Positions 1-8,513 of a DNA stretch of 64,000 nt are shown piece by piece (position 1 is the stretch's first letter; each line of letters starts with the position of its first letter). A program made the position numbers and the translations under genes. The notes below the pieces were generated by a model. It did no database searches and was not told the DNA's origin. It worked only from the letters and a program-made list of their open reading frames with translations. Source of the DNA: Agathobacter sp. (lineage in GTDB: Bacteria; Bacillota; Clostridia; Lachnospirales; Lachnospiraceae); NCBI GenBank assembly GCA_017623935.1, contig JAGAOC010000034.1, forward strand, positions 1-64,000, in the 5' to 3' direction.

Positions 1-322
1 CCTCCTTGAAATTAAGAATGATATATTCATTCCCATAATCCTGTTGTATTCCTTGTAAGCCTAAGATCATCGAACGTATCAGAAGTTCGGCACCTTCATC
101 AACGGCTCCCTGAAACTGAAAATCTATAAGACCGCTCTCTTCTTCTGTCTCTACAGAAAAAAGACTGTCTGTCAAGATCTCAATGGAATTGATGGTATTT
201 ATGACCAGAGTAGAAACTCCTGCACAAATGATATCACTTCCTGCCTCAGCATAGCCTGCATGACCGATACATCGAAACCCTGTTACCTGTTCCTGATCCT
301 CAAAAATCGTTACAGAAATCAT
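1..322 (-). CDS. prp: Ribosomal-processing cysteine protease Prp (3' end cut by window)
   Basis: Partial gene, open at the left edge; 107 codons are visible from ATG at 322. Prp removes the N-terminal extension of ribosomal protein L27 in Firmicutes before L27 enters the ribosome. The reading shows the family pattern GHAGYAE with His21 and DIICAG with Cys33, the catalytic His/Cys pair with the usual 11-residue spacing, and ends with a GL-x-x-I-x-x-x-YG-x-EYI segment typical of the C-terminus. It lies directly downstream of rplU, as in the rplU-prp-rpmA order of Bacillus, so rpmA is expected just beyond the left edge. Family lengths near 110 residues suggest only a few codons are missing. Confidence 0.88.
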   Translation of the reverse strand, partial: MISVTIFEDQEQVTGFRCIGHAGYAEAGSDIICAGVSTLVINTINSIEILTDSLFSVETEEESGLIDFQFQGAVDEGAELLIRSMILGLQGIQQDYGNEYIILNFKE

Positions 323-340
323 AACAATTTTCCTTATCGA

Positions 341-649
341 TTATCCATTAATCTTTTCAATCTTAACCTGGGTGAACGCCTGTCTGTGACCGTTCTTTTT
401 GTGATAACCGGTTTTTCTCTTGTACTTGTAAACGATCACTTTTTTAGCTCTGCCTTCTTTAACTACAGAAGCTTCTACAGTTGCTCCAGCTACTGTTGGC
501 TCTCCAACTTTCATCTCGTCGCCGGAAACTACTAATACCTGATCAAAAGTAACTTTCTCACCAGCCTCAACACCAAGCTTTTCAATGGTAATGATATCGC
601 CTTCGGATACTTTGTACTGTTTACCACCTGTTGCTATAATTGCGTACAT
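341..649 (-). CDS. rplU: 50S ribosomal protein L21
   Basis: Structural protein of the large ribosomal subunit, 102 residues, full length for bL21. The N-terminus [14 protein letters not shown] and the later [10 protein letters not shown] and [20 protein letters not shown] blocks are diagnostic. An in-frame upstream start at 718 exists, but ATG at 649 follows a strong AGGAGGTG Shine-Dalgarno and gives the canonical N-terminus, so the longer reading is rejected. It is the first gene of the L21-Prp-(L27) operon and has its own consensus-like promoter and a roughly 80-nt leader. Confidence 0.97.
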   Translation of the reverse strand: MYAIIATGGKQYKVSEGDIITIEKLGVEAGEKVTFDQVLVVSGDEMKVGEPTVAGATVEASVVKEGRAKKVIVYKYKRKTGYHKKNGHRQAFTQVKIEKING

Positions 650-730
650 ATGGCACCTCCTATTTATCATTACTCGCCAGTTGCGGTGCTGCTTGAATGC
701 AGACTTAATAAACCTCACTGTGCGGCATAC
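650..730 (-). promoter_or_regulatory. Candidate L21 leader RNA (5' UTR of rplU)
   Basis: About 80 nt of transcribed leader lie between the promoter and the rplU start. Leaders of rplU-prp-rpmA operons in Firmicutes are known to carry an autoregulatory L21 leader structure, and this segment is in the right place and size range. It contains a GC-rich stretch with CCGCAACTGGCGAG. Assignment rests on position and family knowledge; I did not fold it or match it to a covariance model. Confidence 0.5.
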
Positions 731-736
731 TTCGTT

Positions 737-765
737 ATAATAGCATATGTCCCTTTATTCGTCAA
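737..765 (-). promoter_or_regulatory. Promoter of rplU operon
   Basis: On the minus strand there is a -35 TTGACG (760-765), a 17-bp spacer and a -10 TATTAT (737-742). It lies in the gap between the end of the RNase G gene and rplU, so the ribosomal protein operon has its own start even though the upstream his/radical-SAM/RNase operon points the same way. Confidence 0.85.
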
Positions 766-791
766 CTATTTTTGAGAATTTATTTGACAAT

Positions 792-1997
792 TTATTTTGT
801 ATTAGAATGCACGATCTCCCGCAATGACTTATGGGTCTTCTTCCTGGTAAGTTCAATCAGCCCCAGCTTTGTCATATCAATGAAACTGCAAGGGATCGGA
901 TCGTCTTTTATGAATCTCTTAACAGCGGTGATCAGTTTTTGTTTGCTTTCCTCATCTGCCATATTGATAAAATCAACAATGATCATGCCGGATATATTCC
1001 GAAGCCGCAGCTGTCTTGCGATCTCTTCTGCTGCTTCCAGATTGATCTGAAACAGAGTGTCCTTTTTTCGGGACTGGTTCTTTCCGGAGTTGACGTCAAT
1101 GACCGTTAAAGTCTCAAGACTTTCGATAATGATATTGGCGCCGGAAGGAAGCCAGACCTTATTACTGAGCAGATCTGATAGGTTTCCGCGAATATGATAT
1201 AAAGTAGAAAGGCTGATAGCGTCATCCTTATGGAACTTTAATTTATCCATAGATTCTAGATGAGGAAGCATCTTTTGAATCCTATCATAAATGTCCTGAC
1301 AATCTGTTATGACACAATCGTATTCCTGCATATTGGCACTTTGTAGTCTTCGGATATATCCCGGTGGATTTTCATAGACCATGCAAGGCGGTTTTAAATG
1401 GACAGCTTGTTTTTTTAGCTCTAGGAACTGGTTTGTTGTATTTATTATATCCTGTTTTAAGATATTTTCTTCAACAGAAGCACTATTGGTACGAAGTACC
1501 ATGCCATATCCAGCCTCACTATGACCGGAACAAAGTTCCTGTAACAAGGCTTCTAGTTCTTTTCGTTTTTCTTCCGGAAGTTTTCTAGAGACGCTTAAGG
1601 ACTGATTTTTGGTGGTAAGGACACAGTAGCTTCCTGCCAAGCTTAAACTAGCTGAACCAATGGCATCCTTAGTCTTTACGGCGTCTTTTATAATCTGGAT
1701 TAAAATTTCATCTCCAGCACAGAGTTTATCCCCGGAAGAAGATTTCTTTGTATAAAGGATATGCTTGGCATCTTCTAAAGGTAAGTAGCATTTGGCTCCA
1801 TTCCCAATAGATACGAAAGCCGCCTGAATGTTTTCTACTACCCGATCCACTCTTCCTACATAGATCTGTTCCAGACAGGAGGTGTTTTCCGGCTCAAATA
1901 GCTGAAAATCTACGAAATTCCGGTTCTCATCTAGCACAATATAAGCAATATGTGTCTGTTTTTCCAGGGTAATCCTTGTAATTGCCAGACGTTTCAT
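792..1997 (-). CDS. rng: Ribonuclease E/G family protein (RNase G type)
   Basis: Single-strand-specific endoribonuclease acting in rRNA maturation and mRNA decay; 401 residues. An S1-like RNA-binding region occupies roughly residues 35-125 (IYVGRVDRVVENIQAAFVSIG). The catalytic aspartates of the DNase-I-like domain are visible as Asp301 in VIDVNSGK and Asp342 in IIVDFINM. The protein stops near SLREIVHS, just where the zinc-link CPxCxG segment of E. coli RNase E/G would begin, so the Zn-link and small domain are absent. AAAGGAGGAGT precedes the ATG. Last gene of the his/radical-SAM operon, upstream of rplU, a common Clostridia arrangement. Confidence 0.93.
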   Translation of the reverse strand: MKRLAITRITLEKQTHIAYIVLDENRNFVDFQLFEPENTSCLEQIYVGRVDRVVENIQAAFVSIGNGAKCYLPLEDAKHILYTKKSSSGDKLCAGDEILIQIIKDAVKTKDAIGSASLSLAGSYCVLTTKNQSLSVSRKLPEEKRKELEALLQELCSGHSEAGYGMVLRTNSASVEENILKQDIINTTNQFLELKKQAVHLKPPCMVYENPPGYIRRLQSANMQEYDCVITDCQDIYDRIQKMLPHLESMDKLKFHKDDAISLSTLYHIRGNLSDLLSNKVWLPSGANIIIESLETLTVIDVNSGKNQSRKKDTLFQINLEAAEEIARQLRLRNISGMIIVDFINMADEESKQKLITAVKRFIKDDPIPCSFIDMTKLGLIELTRKKTHKSLREIVHSNTK

Positions 1998-2029
1998 AAC
2001 ACTCCTCCTTTTTCATAAAAAATGATCAT

Positions 2030-2064
2030 AAAATCAGGTGATCACAAAACTTTGCAATCACCTG
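2030..2064 (-). terminator. Hairpin between radical-SAM genes and RNase G
   Basis: On the minus strand CAGGTGAT (2057-2064) pairs with ATCACCTG (2035-2042) around a 14-nt loop, followed by a short ATTTT tract. It sits in the 73-bp gap before the RNase G gene. The weak T tract suggests an attenuator or partial terminator, or a processing hairpin, rather than a full stop. Confidence 0.45.
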
Positions 2065-2070
2065 CATACA

Positions 2071-2796
2071 TTACAATATCTCTTCACCCAGATCTAAGAG
2101 AGAAACAAATTCTCCTGCTTCTTCGGACTGGGCATATACTTCCATTCGGTGGATCTGAATGGCATTTTCGTTGTATTCCAGTCCCAGTTTCTCATATAAG
2201 GATGATAAAACCAGTTCTGGTTTGATGTTGTCTACGCTTCCCGTAGAGACTTTTAAGAAAAATTCCGGTTTCTGGTCAGCGGATTCCTTAACTTCAAAGG
2301 CATAAACTAACGGTTTTAAGTCCACTTCTCTTTCACTTTTCTTTGTTTTCTTGATGATAGAGAAAGATTCTGCTTCTTTAAAATGTTCATTTACCGTATT
2401 CTGCCACTGTTCCACAGAAAGAGGACTTTCATATCCTTCTTTGTAGGAAAGGGTGTAATCTGCCGCTGCCACAATGGACATAGCAGTTTTTGCGTTATCC
2501 GGAAGCTTCACATAGCCGGTTACTTCTACTCCTTCTACCATGGTCTGATTCATGATAGAAAGTGTCTCAGCGGTTGACTTAGTAGAGTGTACCTCGATAT
2601 CTAAGTATTCTCCATCACTGGTGATCCCTACACCTAAAGGAGCTGCAAAGGACATGATCTGGTGTGGAGAAAATCCTTCTGAATAACAGATATTGATCTC
2701 GCTTCGTCTGATGGCTTTCTGGAAATAACGCATCATATCCAGATGTCCGATGAATTTCATCACTCCCCATTTACTGAATTTAATTCTGATCTTCAT
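2071..2796 (-). CDS. TIGR03936 / DUF2344 family radical-SAM-associated protein
   Basis: Protein of 241 residues, function unestablished. It begins MKIRIKFSKWGVMKFIGHLDMMRYFQKA and carries the SEGFSPHQIMSFAAPLGVG segment characteristic of this family, which pairs with, or is fused to, the TIGR03960 radical SAM protein. The chosen ATG at 2796 follows AAGGAGGTG; an alternative start at 2838 lies deep inside the upstream gene and lacks a better ribosome site. It overlaps the end of the radical SAM gene by 17 bp, implying coupled translation. Family knowledge and proximity to RNase G and L21 hint at a ribosome or RNA role, which is inference. Confidence 0.88.
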   Translation of the reverse strand: MKIRIKFSKWGVMKFIGHLDMMRYFQKAIRRSEINICYSEGFSPHQIMSFAAPLGVGITSDGEYLDIEVHSTKSTAETLSIMNQTMVEGVEVTGYVKLPDNAKTAMSIVAAADYTLSYKEGYESPLSVEQWQNTVNEHFKEAESFSIIKKTKKSEREVDLKPLVYAFEVKESADQKPEFFLKVSTGSVDNIKPELVLSSLYEKLGLEYNENAIQIHRMEVYAQSEEAGEFVSLLDLGEEIL

Positions 2797-4648
2797 AGCA
2801 GACACCTCCTTCAAACTGACGAGCACCACAGCCTGCACATTTCATACGGCAGTTTGGTGTAACGGTCTCCTGTAACGCCTTTTTCCATTCAGAAAGCATA
2901 AAAGCTTTGGAAATACCTGCGTCGATGAAATCCCAAGGGAAAATTTCGTCATCGCTGCGCTGTCTCTTAGTATAGAAATCTATGTCGATTCCACACTCGG
3001 CAAAAGAATCTAACCATTTCTGGTAATCGAAAAATTCAGACCAGGCATCAAAGTACTGTCCTTTGTTATATACAGATAAAATAGCAGAAGAGATTTTTCT
3101 GTCTCCTCTTGCAAGGATTCCTTCTAATACGGTTACATCCGCTTCGTGCCAGTTATAACGGATACTCTTGTGGTTTAACTGTGCTTTTACGTGATCATTT
3201 ACGATCTTCGCCCGCTCAAGATAATCCTGTGGATCTAACATAGTTGCCCACTGCAACGGGGTAAATGGCTTCGGTACGAAGAAAGAGGTACTAATGGTGA
3301 TCTGACATTTTCCATTTCTCTTTTCCTTCGGTACGGTATCGTAATATAAGGCTGCCACTTCGTTGGCAAGTTCTGGAATTGCCCTCATATCTTCTTCTGT
3401 CTCAGTTGGAAGACCTAACATGAAGTAAAGCTTTACTTTATTCCAGCCCCCTTCAAAAGCCAGTTTTGAGCCATTTAAGATATTATCAATCGTGAGTCCC
3501 TTATTAATGACATTACGCATACGCTGGGATCCAGCCTCTGGCGCAAAAGTCAGACTGCTCTTTTTGATATCCTGTACTTTGCTCATAACGTCTAAGGAAA
3601 AAGCGTCAATTCGCAAAGATGGCAAGGAGATGTTAATACCATTCTGATGGCATTCCTCTATTAAGAAGGTAACCAATTCATCTAACTGAGAATAGTCGGA
3701 GGAGCTTAAAGAGCTTAAGGAAATTTCCTCATATCCTGTGGACTTTAACATCTTAGAAGCCAGTTCTTTTAATCTTGAAACGTCCTTCTCGCGGTTTGGA
3801 CGGTAGATCATGCCTGCCTGACAGAAACGGCATCCACGGATACATCCACGCTGAATCTCTAATACCACACGATCCTGAGTGGCTTTGATAAATGGAACCA
3901 CTGGTTTTTCCGGATAAACGGAATGGGTCAGATCCATGTCTACCTGTTTTTTGATCTTAACTGGAATATCTTCGTATTTTGGTAAAAATGCTTCAATCGT
4001 TCCGTCTTCTTTATAAGTTACCTCATAGAGTCCAGGAACATAGATTCCAGGGATCTTAGCAGCTTCATGAAGGAAATCTGCCCGGGAGGAACTATTTTTC
4101 TTCATGGACTTATAAAGATCTAATAATGCGTCATACTGCAGTTCTCCTTCTCCGATATAGAACATATCAAAGAAATCTGCAATTGGTTCCGGATTATAGG
4201 TACATGGGCCACCACCAATGATGATCGGCATTCCATCGGTTCTGTCTTTTGCCAGAAGTGGGATCTGCGCCAGATCCAGTACCTGTAAGATATTGGTATA
4301 ACACATTTCATACTGAATGGTGATTCCCAGAAAATCAAAGTTTTTCAGTGGTTCCTGGGATTCTAATCCGAATAATGGGATCTGTTCTTCCTTCATGATG
4401 GCATGAAGATCCGGCCATGGAGAATATACTCGTTCGCACCAGGTATCTTCTCTACGGTTGAACATATCATATAAAATCTGGATTCCCAGATGTGACATAC
4501 CAATCTCGTACACATCTGGGAAACACATAGCAAATCTAATATCAATTTCTTCTGGATTCTTTATTACAGAATTCAGTTCATTTCCGATGTATCGGGCAGG
4601 TTTTTCTACCCGCATCAGAATCTCGTCGCTTAATGCAAGTTTTCTCAT
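2780..4648 (-). CDS. TIGR03960 family B12-binding-type radical SAM protein
   Basis: Protein of 622 residues. The N-terminal half resembles a cobalamin-binding fold (FAMCFPDVYEIGMSHLGIQILYDMFN, IIIGGGPCTYNPEPIADFFD), followed by a radical SAM core with the CxxxCxxC cluster site in RGCIRGCRFCQAG. A C-terminal cysteine group (CRMKCAGCGARQFEGGVC) may hold a second metal. ATG at 4648 is preferred because GAGAGG lies just upstream; the longer reading from 4672 would start inside hisIE. It begins 10 bp after the hisIE stop, so it is a member of the his operon. Substrate unknown. Confidence 0.9.
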   Translation of the reverse strand: MRKLALSDEILMRVEKPARYIGNELNSVIKNPEEIDIRFAMCFPDVYEIGMSHLGIQILYDMFNRREDTWCERVYSPWPDLHAIMKEEQIPLFGLESQEPLKNFDFLGITIQYEMCYTNILQVLDLAQIPLLAKDRTDGMPIIIGGGPCTYNPEPIADFFDMFYIGEGELQYDALLDLYKSMKKNSSSRADFLHEAAKIPGIYVPGLYEVTYKEDGTIEAFLPKYEDIPVKIKKQVDMDLTHSVYPEKPVVPFIKATQDRVVLEIQRGCIRGCRFCQAGMIYRPNREKDVSRLKELASKMLKSTGYEEISLSSLSSSDYSQLDELVTFLIEECHQNGINISLPSLRIDAFSLDVMSKVQDIKKSSLTFAPEAGSQRMRNVINKGLTIDNILNGSKLAFEGGWNKVKLYFMLGLPTETEEDMRAIPELANEVAALYYDTVPKEKRNGKCQITISTSFFVPKPFTPLQWATMLDPQDYLERAKIVNDHVKAQLNHKSIRYNWHEADVTVLEGILARGDRKISSAILSVYNKGQYFDAWSEFFDYQKWLDSFAECGIDIDFYTKRQRSDDEIFPWDFIDAGISKAFMLSEWKKALQETVTPNCRMKCAGCGARQFEGGVCYEDQN

Positions 4649-4658
4649 GCTAACCTCT

Positions 4659-5939
4659 CTATCGCTGGGCAAGTTCGTTGGTGATATCTTCCCAGGTCAC
4701 TCCTTTTTCTACCATTAAGATCATGCAATGATAGATAAAATCGGAAATCTCATATTTTAACTGATCTTCTTCTGGATTCTTAGATGCCAGAATGATAGAA
4801 GTACTTTCCTCACCTAATTTCTTTAAAATGCTGTCGATTCCCTTTGCAAAAAGAGAATTGGTATAGGAAACATCTTTTGGATTTTCTCTTCGGTCTTTGA
4901 TCACATCATAAACGCTCTCTAAGACTTTTAAAGGATTCTTTTCTACATATTCTTTTTTCACAATGGAATTAAAGAAACAGGTGCGGTTTCCTGTATGGCA
5001 AGCGGCTCCTACCTGGGAAACTTTTGCCAAGATCGTATCAAAATCGCAGTCTGCCGTTAAGGATTTCACATACTGCACATGGCCAGAGGTAAGTCCTTTT
5101 GTCCAAAGTTCGTTACGGCTTCTGCTGTAATAAGTCATTTTTCCAATGTTAATGGTGGTGTTAAAGGCTTCTTCATTCATGTAAGCTAACATTAACACCT
5201 CATCTGTACGGTAATCCTGTACAATGACCGGAACCATACCGTCGGAGTTTAATTTCAGGTCAGACCATTTTAAAGCAGGAGCAAAGTTGTCCATCTTAAT
5301 GCCTTCTTGAGACAGATTAGACTTCAACTTCATAACTTCAATAGAAAGGTCGTTAATGAAATCTCCGGTAATGCCTCGGACATTTTCCCTTTTTAAGATC
5401 TCAATGATCTCCTGATAATCGTATTTCGGCAGCATGACTACATGAGGAATATCCGTCAGATTCTCTACTGCATCTAATATATCCTGATTTAAGATCAAAA
5501 GTTCATGGAAACTTTCACATAGATCTTTCTGATGTTTAAAGATAAAGTCTACATTCTTAACGGATAGCAAAATACGATCTTTTCCAAAACGGGCACTGGC
5601 TTCTTCTGCTAAGATCAGTCCGGATTTCTTGGTTGGGTTAATGATGACCTGTAAACATCCTGCATAAAGCAGTTTTTTTATGTCATCAATGCGGTTAATG
5701 TTGCCACCAGCACATACTTTAATATCAATATTACGATTAATGATCTTGATCACATGAATGTTCTTTTCATGCTCGTCCTCATCTTCTGAAAGATCAAAGA
5801 TAATGATCTTATCTACACCACTGTCGTTGTACAGTTGGCATAATTCATATACGTTCCCTACTTCTGTAAAGTCTTCTGGGGATCTGACTGCTTTTCCATC
5901 TTTTAAGTAGAGGGTTGCTACTATATTTTTACGGTCCAT
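4659..5939 (-). CDS. hisIE: HisIE with N-terminal degenerate HisA/HisF-like domain
   Basis: Phosphoribosyl-AMP cyclohydrolase and phosphoribosyl-ATP pyrophosphatase, steps 2 and 3 of histidine synthesis, in 426 residues. Residues about 1-215 resemble a HisA/HisF (beta-alpha)8 barrel ([28 protein letters not shown]), but the two catalytic Asp positions appear to be Tyr11 and Lys128. HisI follows (about 220-325; [13 protein letters not shown], zinc-type residues Cys298, Cys314, Cys321 in DCDFD and [11 protein letters not shown]), then HisE (about 338-426; [27 protein letters not shown]). The ATG at 5939 follows AGGAAG and lies 4 bp after hisB; a longer start at 5990 is inside hisB. HisIE is certain; the role of the extra domain is not. 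Confidence 0.93.
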   Translation of the reverse strand: MDRKNIVATLYLKDGKAVRSPEDFTEVGNVYELCQLYNDSGVDKIIIFDLSEDEDEHEKNIHVIKIINRNIDIKVCAGGNINRIDDIKKLLYAGCLQVIINPTKKSGLILAEEASARFGKDRILLSVKNVDFIFKHQKDLCESFHELLILNQDILDAVENLTDIPHVVMLPKYDYQEIIEILKRENVRGITGDFINDLSIEVMKLKSNLSQEGIKMDNFAPALKWSDLKLNSDGMVPVIVQDYRTDEVLMLAYMNEEAFNTTINIGKMTYYSRSRNELWTKGLTSGHVQYVKSLTADCDFDTILAKVSQVGAACHTGNRTCFFNSIVKKEYVEKNPLKVLESVYDVIKDRRENPKDVSYTNSLFAKGIDSILKKLGEESTSIILASKNPEEDQLKYEISDFIYHCMILMVEKGVTWEDITNELAQR

Positions 5940-5943
5940 TCTT

Positions 5944-6534
5944 CTATAAACTTCCTTTCGTAGATAAGACATCTGTAATTCTTGGATCAAGAGTTACTGC
6001 CTCATCCAAAGCCCTTCCAAAGGCTTTAAACATTGCTTCGATCATGTGATGGTTATTACCGCTCTGTAATACCTTAATGTGCAGATTCATGCCTGCAGCA
6101 TAGGAAATGGCATAGAAAAATTCTTTCACCATCTCAGTATCCAGATCATTTACTTTCTCTACGGTAAATTCTCCATCAAATACCAGATAAGGTCTGCCGG
6201 AAAGATCAATGGCGCAAAGAACTAAGGATTCATCCATAGGAAGGATGCAGCTTCCAAAGCGTTTGATCCCTTTCTTGTCTCCTAATGCTTCTTTTATCAC
6301 CGTTCCAAGAACGATTCCACAATCTTCTACTGTATGGTGACAATCAACTTCTAAATCTCCCTTACAACTCAGATCCAGATCAAAAAATCCATGTCTGGAA
6401 AATCCTTCTAACATATGATTAAAAAAGCCTACACCAGTGTCAATCTTAGAACTGCCAGCTCCATCCAGTGCCAGTTCTGCTCTAATATCGGTTTCTTTTG
6501 TAGTTCTTACAACAGTTGCCTTTCTTTCTGACAT
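5944..6534 (-). CDS. hisB: Imidazoleglycerol-phosphate dehydratase
   Basis: Converts imidazole glycerol phosphate to imidazole acetol phosphate in histidine synthesis; 196 residues, full length for the monofunctional bacterial enzyme. Metal-binding signatures are visible: [26 protein letters not shown] and later [24 protein letters not shown] ribosome site precedes the ATG. It sits 15 bp after hisD and 4 bp before hisIE. Confidence 0.97.
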   Translation of the reverse strand: MSERKATVVRTTKETDIRAELALDGAGSSKIDTGVGFFNHMLEGFSRHGFFDLDLSCKGDLEVDCHHTVEDCGIVLGTVIKEALGDKKGIKRFGSCILPMDESLVLCAIDLSGRPYLVFDGEFTVEKVNDLDTEMVKEFFYAISYAAGMNLHIKVLQSGNNHHMIEAMFKAFGRALDEAVTLDPRITDVLSTKGSL

Positions 6535-6549
6535 AACAGCCTCCCAATA

Positions 6550-7839
6550 TTAATCTTCAAATCTTACTTTAATAGATTTTGCATGAGCCGTCAACTGTTC
6601 ACATTCTGCAAAGGATGCGATATCTTTGTATACAGGCTCTAATGCTTCTCTGGAATAGGAAATAATGCTAGATTTCTTAATAAAATCATCTACGCTTAAA
6701 GCTGAGAAGAATTTTGCAGTGCCGTTAGTAGGAAGTACGTGGTTTGGACCAGCAAAATAATCTCCTAATGGCTCTGATGAATATTCTCCTACGAAAATCG
6801 CTCCTGCATTACGGATCTTTGTCATAATGTGGAATGGATCTTTTGTTACGATCTCCATGTGTTCGGAAGCGATCTCATTTACAGTTTCAATCGCTTCATC
6901 CATGTTTTCCGCTACTAAGATATAACCATACTGCTCTAAGGATTTTTCAATGATAGCTTTTCTGGATAATTCAGCAGTGAGCTTATCTACTTCTTCTGAA
7001 ACCTTCTCTGCCAATTCCTGACTGGTAGTGATCAAGATTGCAGAAGCCATCTCATCGTGTTCTGCCTGTGATAACAGGTCTGCTGCCACATATCTTGGAT
7101 TAGCAGTCTCATCTGCTAAAACTAAGATCTCACTTGGGCCTGCGATAGAATCAATGCTAACATAGCCAAATACGGCTTTTTTGGCTAAAGCTACGTAAAT
7201 ATTTCCTGGTCCTACGATCTTATCCACTTTTGGAATACTTTCTGTTCCAAATGCCATAGCAGCGATAGCCTGAGCTCCGCCAACTTTGTAGATCTCATCT
7301 ACACCGGCTTCTTTTGCTGCAACTAAAGTAGATGGATATACTTTTCCGTCTTTTCCAGGAGGGGTACACATAATGATCTTATCCACTCCTGCTACTTTTG
7401 CTGGAAGCACGTTCATCAGTACAGAGGAAGGATAGACTGCTTTGCCGCCTGGTACATATACACCGGCTTTTTCTAAAGCTGTTACTTTCTGTCCTAAGAT
7501 GATTCCATTCTCTGTGGTAAACCAAGAGTTCTGGATCTGTTTCTCGTGGTATTTTCTGATATTTACAAGGGCTTTTCTGATAACTGTAAGTAAAGTCTCG
7601 TCTACTTTCTCGTAAGCCTCTTTGATCTCTTCCTCTGTTACTTTAATGTTAGAAGCATTAATGTCTGCTCCATCAAACTGTTTGGTGTAAGCGAAGATCG
7701 CTTCGTCTTTTTTTGCACGAACTTCTTCGATGATGGCGTTAACTCTGCCTTCAAATTCGCCGTAGCTGTTCGGACTTCTCTTTAAAAGGTTTTCTAATAT
7801 ATTATTTCTGGTATCTTCTGTTAATTTCAGTATCCGCAT
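6550..7839 (-). CDS. hisD: Histidinol dehydrogenase
   Basis: Catalyses the last two oxidations of histidine synthesis (L-histidinol to L-histidine), NAD- and Zn-dependent; 429 residues. Typical blocks are VPGGKAVYPSSVLMNVLPAKVAG, GPGNIYVALAKKAVFG, IAGPSEILVLAD, SQAEHDE and GPNHVLPTNGTAKF. ATG at 7839 is chosen because GGAGGT lies 8 nt upstream; the alternative TTG at 7854 overlaps that ribosome site. Third gene of the operon. Confidence 0.96.
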   Translation of the reverse strand: MRILKLTEDTRNNILENLLKRSPNSYGEFEGRVNAIIEEVRAKKDEAIFAYTKQFDGADINASNIKVTEEEIKEAYEKVDETLLTVIRKALVNIRKYHEKQIQNSWFTTENGIILGQKVTALEKAGVYVPGGKAVYPSSVLMNVLPAKVAGVDKIIMCTPPGKDGKVYPSTLVAAKEAGVDEIYKVGGAQAIAAMAFGTESIPKVDKIVGPGNIYVALAKKAVFGYVSIDSIAGPSEILVLADETANPRYVAADLLSQAEHDEMASAILITTSQELAEKVSEEVDKLTAELSRKAIIEKSLEQYGYILVAENMDEAIETVNEIASEHMEIVTKDPFHIMTKIRNAGAIFVGEYSSEPLGDYFAGPNHVLPTNGTAKFFSALSVDDFIKKSSIISYSREALEPVYKDIASFAECEQLTAHAKSIKVRFED

Positions 7840-7854
7840 GATGTTTACCTCCAA

Positions 7855-8511
7855 TTATCTCTCAGATTCAATAACACGTTTCAGATCGGTGATCAGTTTT
7901 GTGATCCGTTCATTTTCCATTTTCATACTTACCTGATTTACTACAACTCTTGCAGAAAGTGGACAAACTTCTTCTAATACAGTCAGTCCATTTTCTTTTA
8001 AAGTAGTTCCTGTCTCTACAATATCACAGATCACCTCAGAAAGTCCAACGATCGGTGCAAGTTCGATAGAACCATTTAATTTAATGAGCTCTACAGTCTG
8101 ATGTTTTTTGTTGTAGAAATAGTCTTTGGCAATATGTGGGTATTTGGTCGCAACGCGGATCTGCTCATGATGCTGTAATAATTCTCTGGCACTTTCCGGT
8201 CCGCAGATACACATACGGCATTTTCCAAAGCCAAGATCTAATACTTCATAAATATTTCTGCCTTCTTCTAAAATGGTATCTTTTCCAACCACACCGATAT
8301 CTGCCGCACCATATTCTACATAAGTTGGTACGTCTGGCCCTTTTGCCAGGAAAAATTTAAGTTTTAATTCTTCATTTACGAAAATCAGTTTTCTGGTAGC
8401 TGGATCGTTAATTTCTTCACAAGTAATTCCAATCTTTTCAAACAATTGCAGGGTTTTCTTTGCCAGACGGCCTTTTCCCAGGGCAAATGTTAAATATCTC
8501 TTTTCTTCCAT
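7855..8511 (-). CDS. hisG: ATP phosphoribosyltransferase, short (HisZ-dependent) form
   Basis: Catalyses the first step of histidine synthesis (ATP plus PRPP). At 218 residues it is the short HisG that lacks the C-terminal ACT-like regulatory domain and needs HisZ. Visible motifs include ALGKGRLAKKTLQLFEK, GADIGVVGKDTI and the PRPP-binding region GIVETGTTLKENGL-like stretch (DIVETGTTLKENGLTVLEEV). The start overlaps the ribosome site located in the end of hisZ, 2 bp away, fitting a HisG-HisZ complex made in balanced amounts. Confidence 0.96.
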   Translation of the reverse strand: MEEKRYLTFALGKGRLAKKTLQLFEKIGITCEEINDPATRKLIFVNEELKLKFFLAKGPDVPTYVEYGAADIGVVGKDTILEEGRNIYEVLDLGFGKCRMCICGPESARELLQHHEQIRVATKYPHIAKDYFYNKKHQTVELIKLNGSIELAPIVGLSEVICDIVETGTTLKENGLTVLEEVCPLSARVVVNQVSMKMENERITKLITDLKRVIESER

Positions 8512-8513
8512 CT

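Noticed and set aside
260..535. Plus-strand ORF over rplU/prp
   Set aside because: Antisense shadow of two well-recognised genes; no ribosome site and no family resemblance.
2796..2838. Longer start of the TIGR03936 gene
   Set aside because: It would add 14 residues inside the upstream gene; the inner ATG has AAGGAGG and gives the conserved N-terminus.
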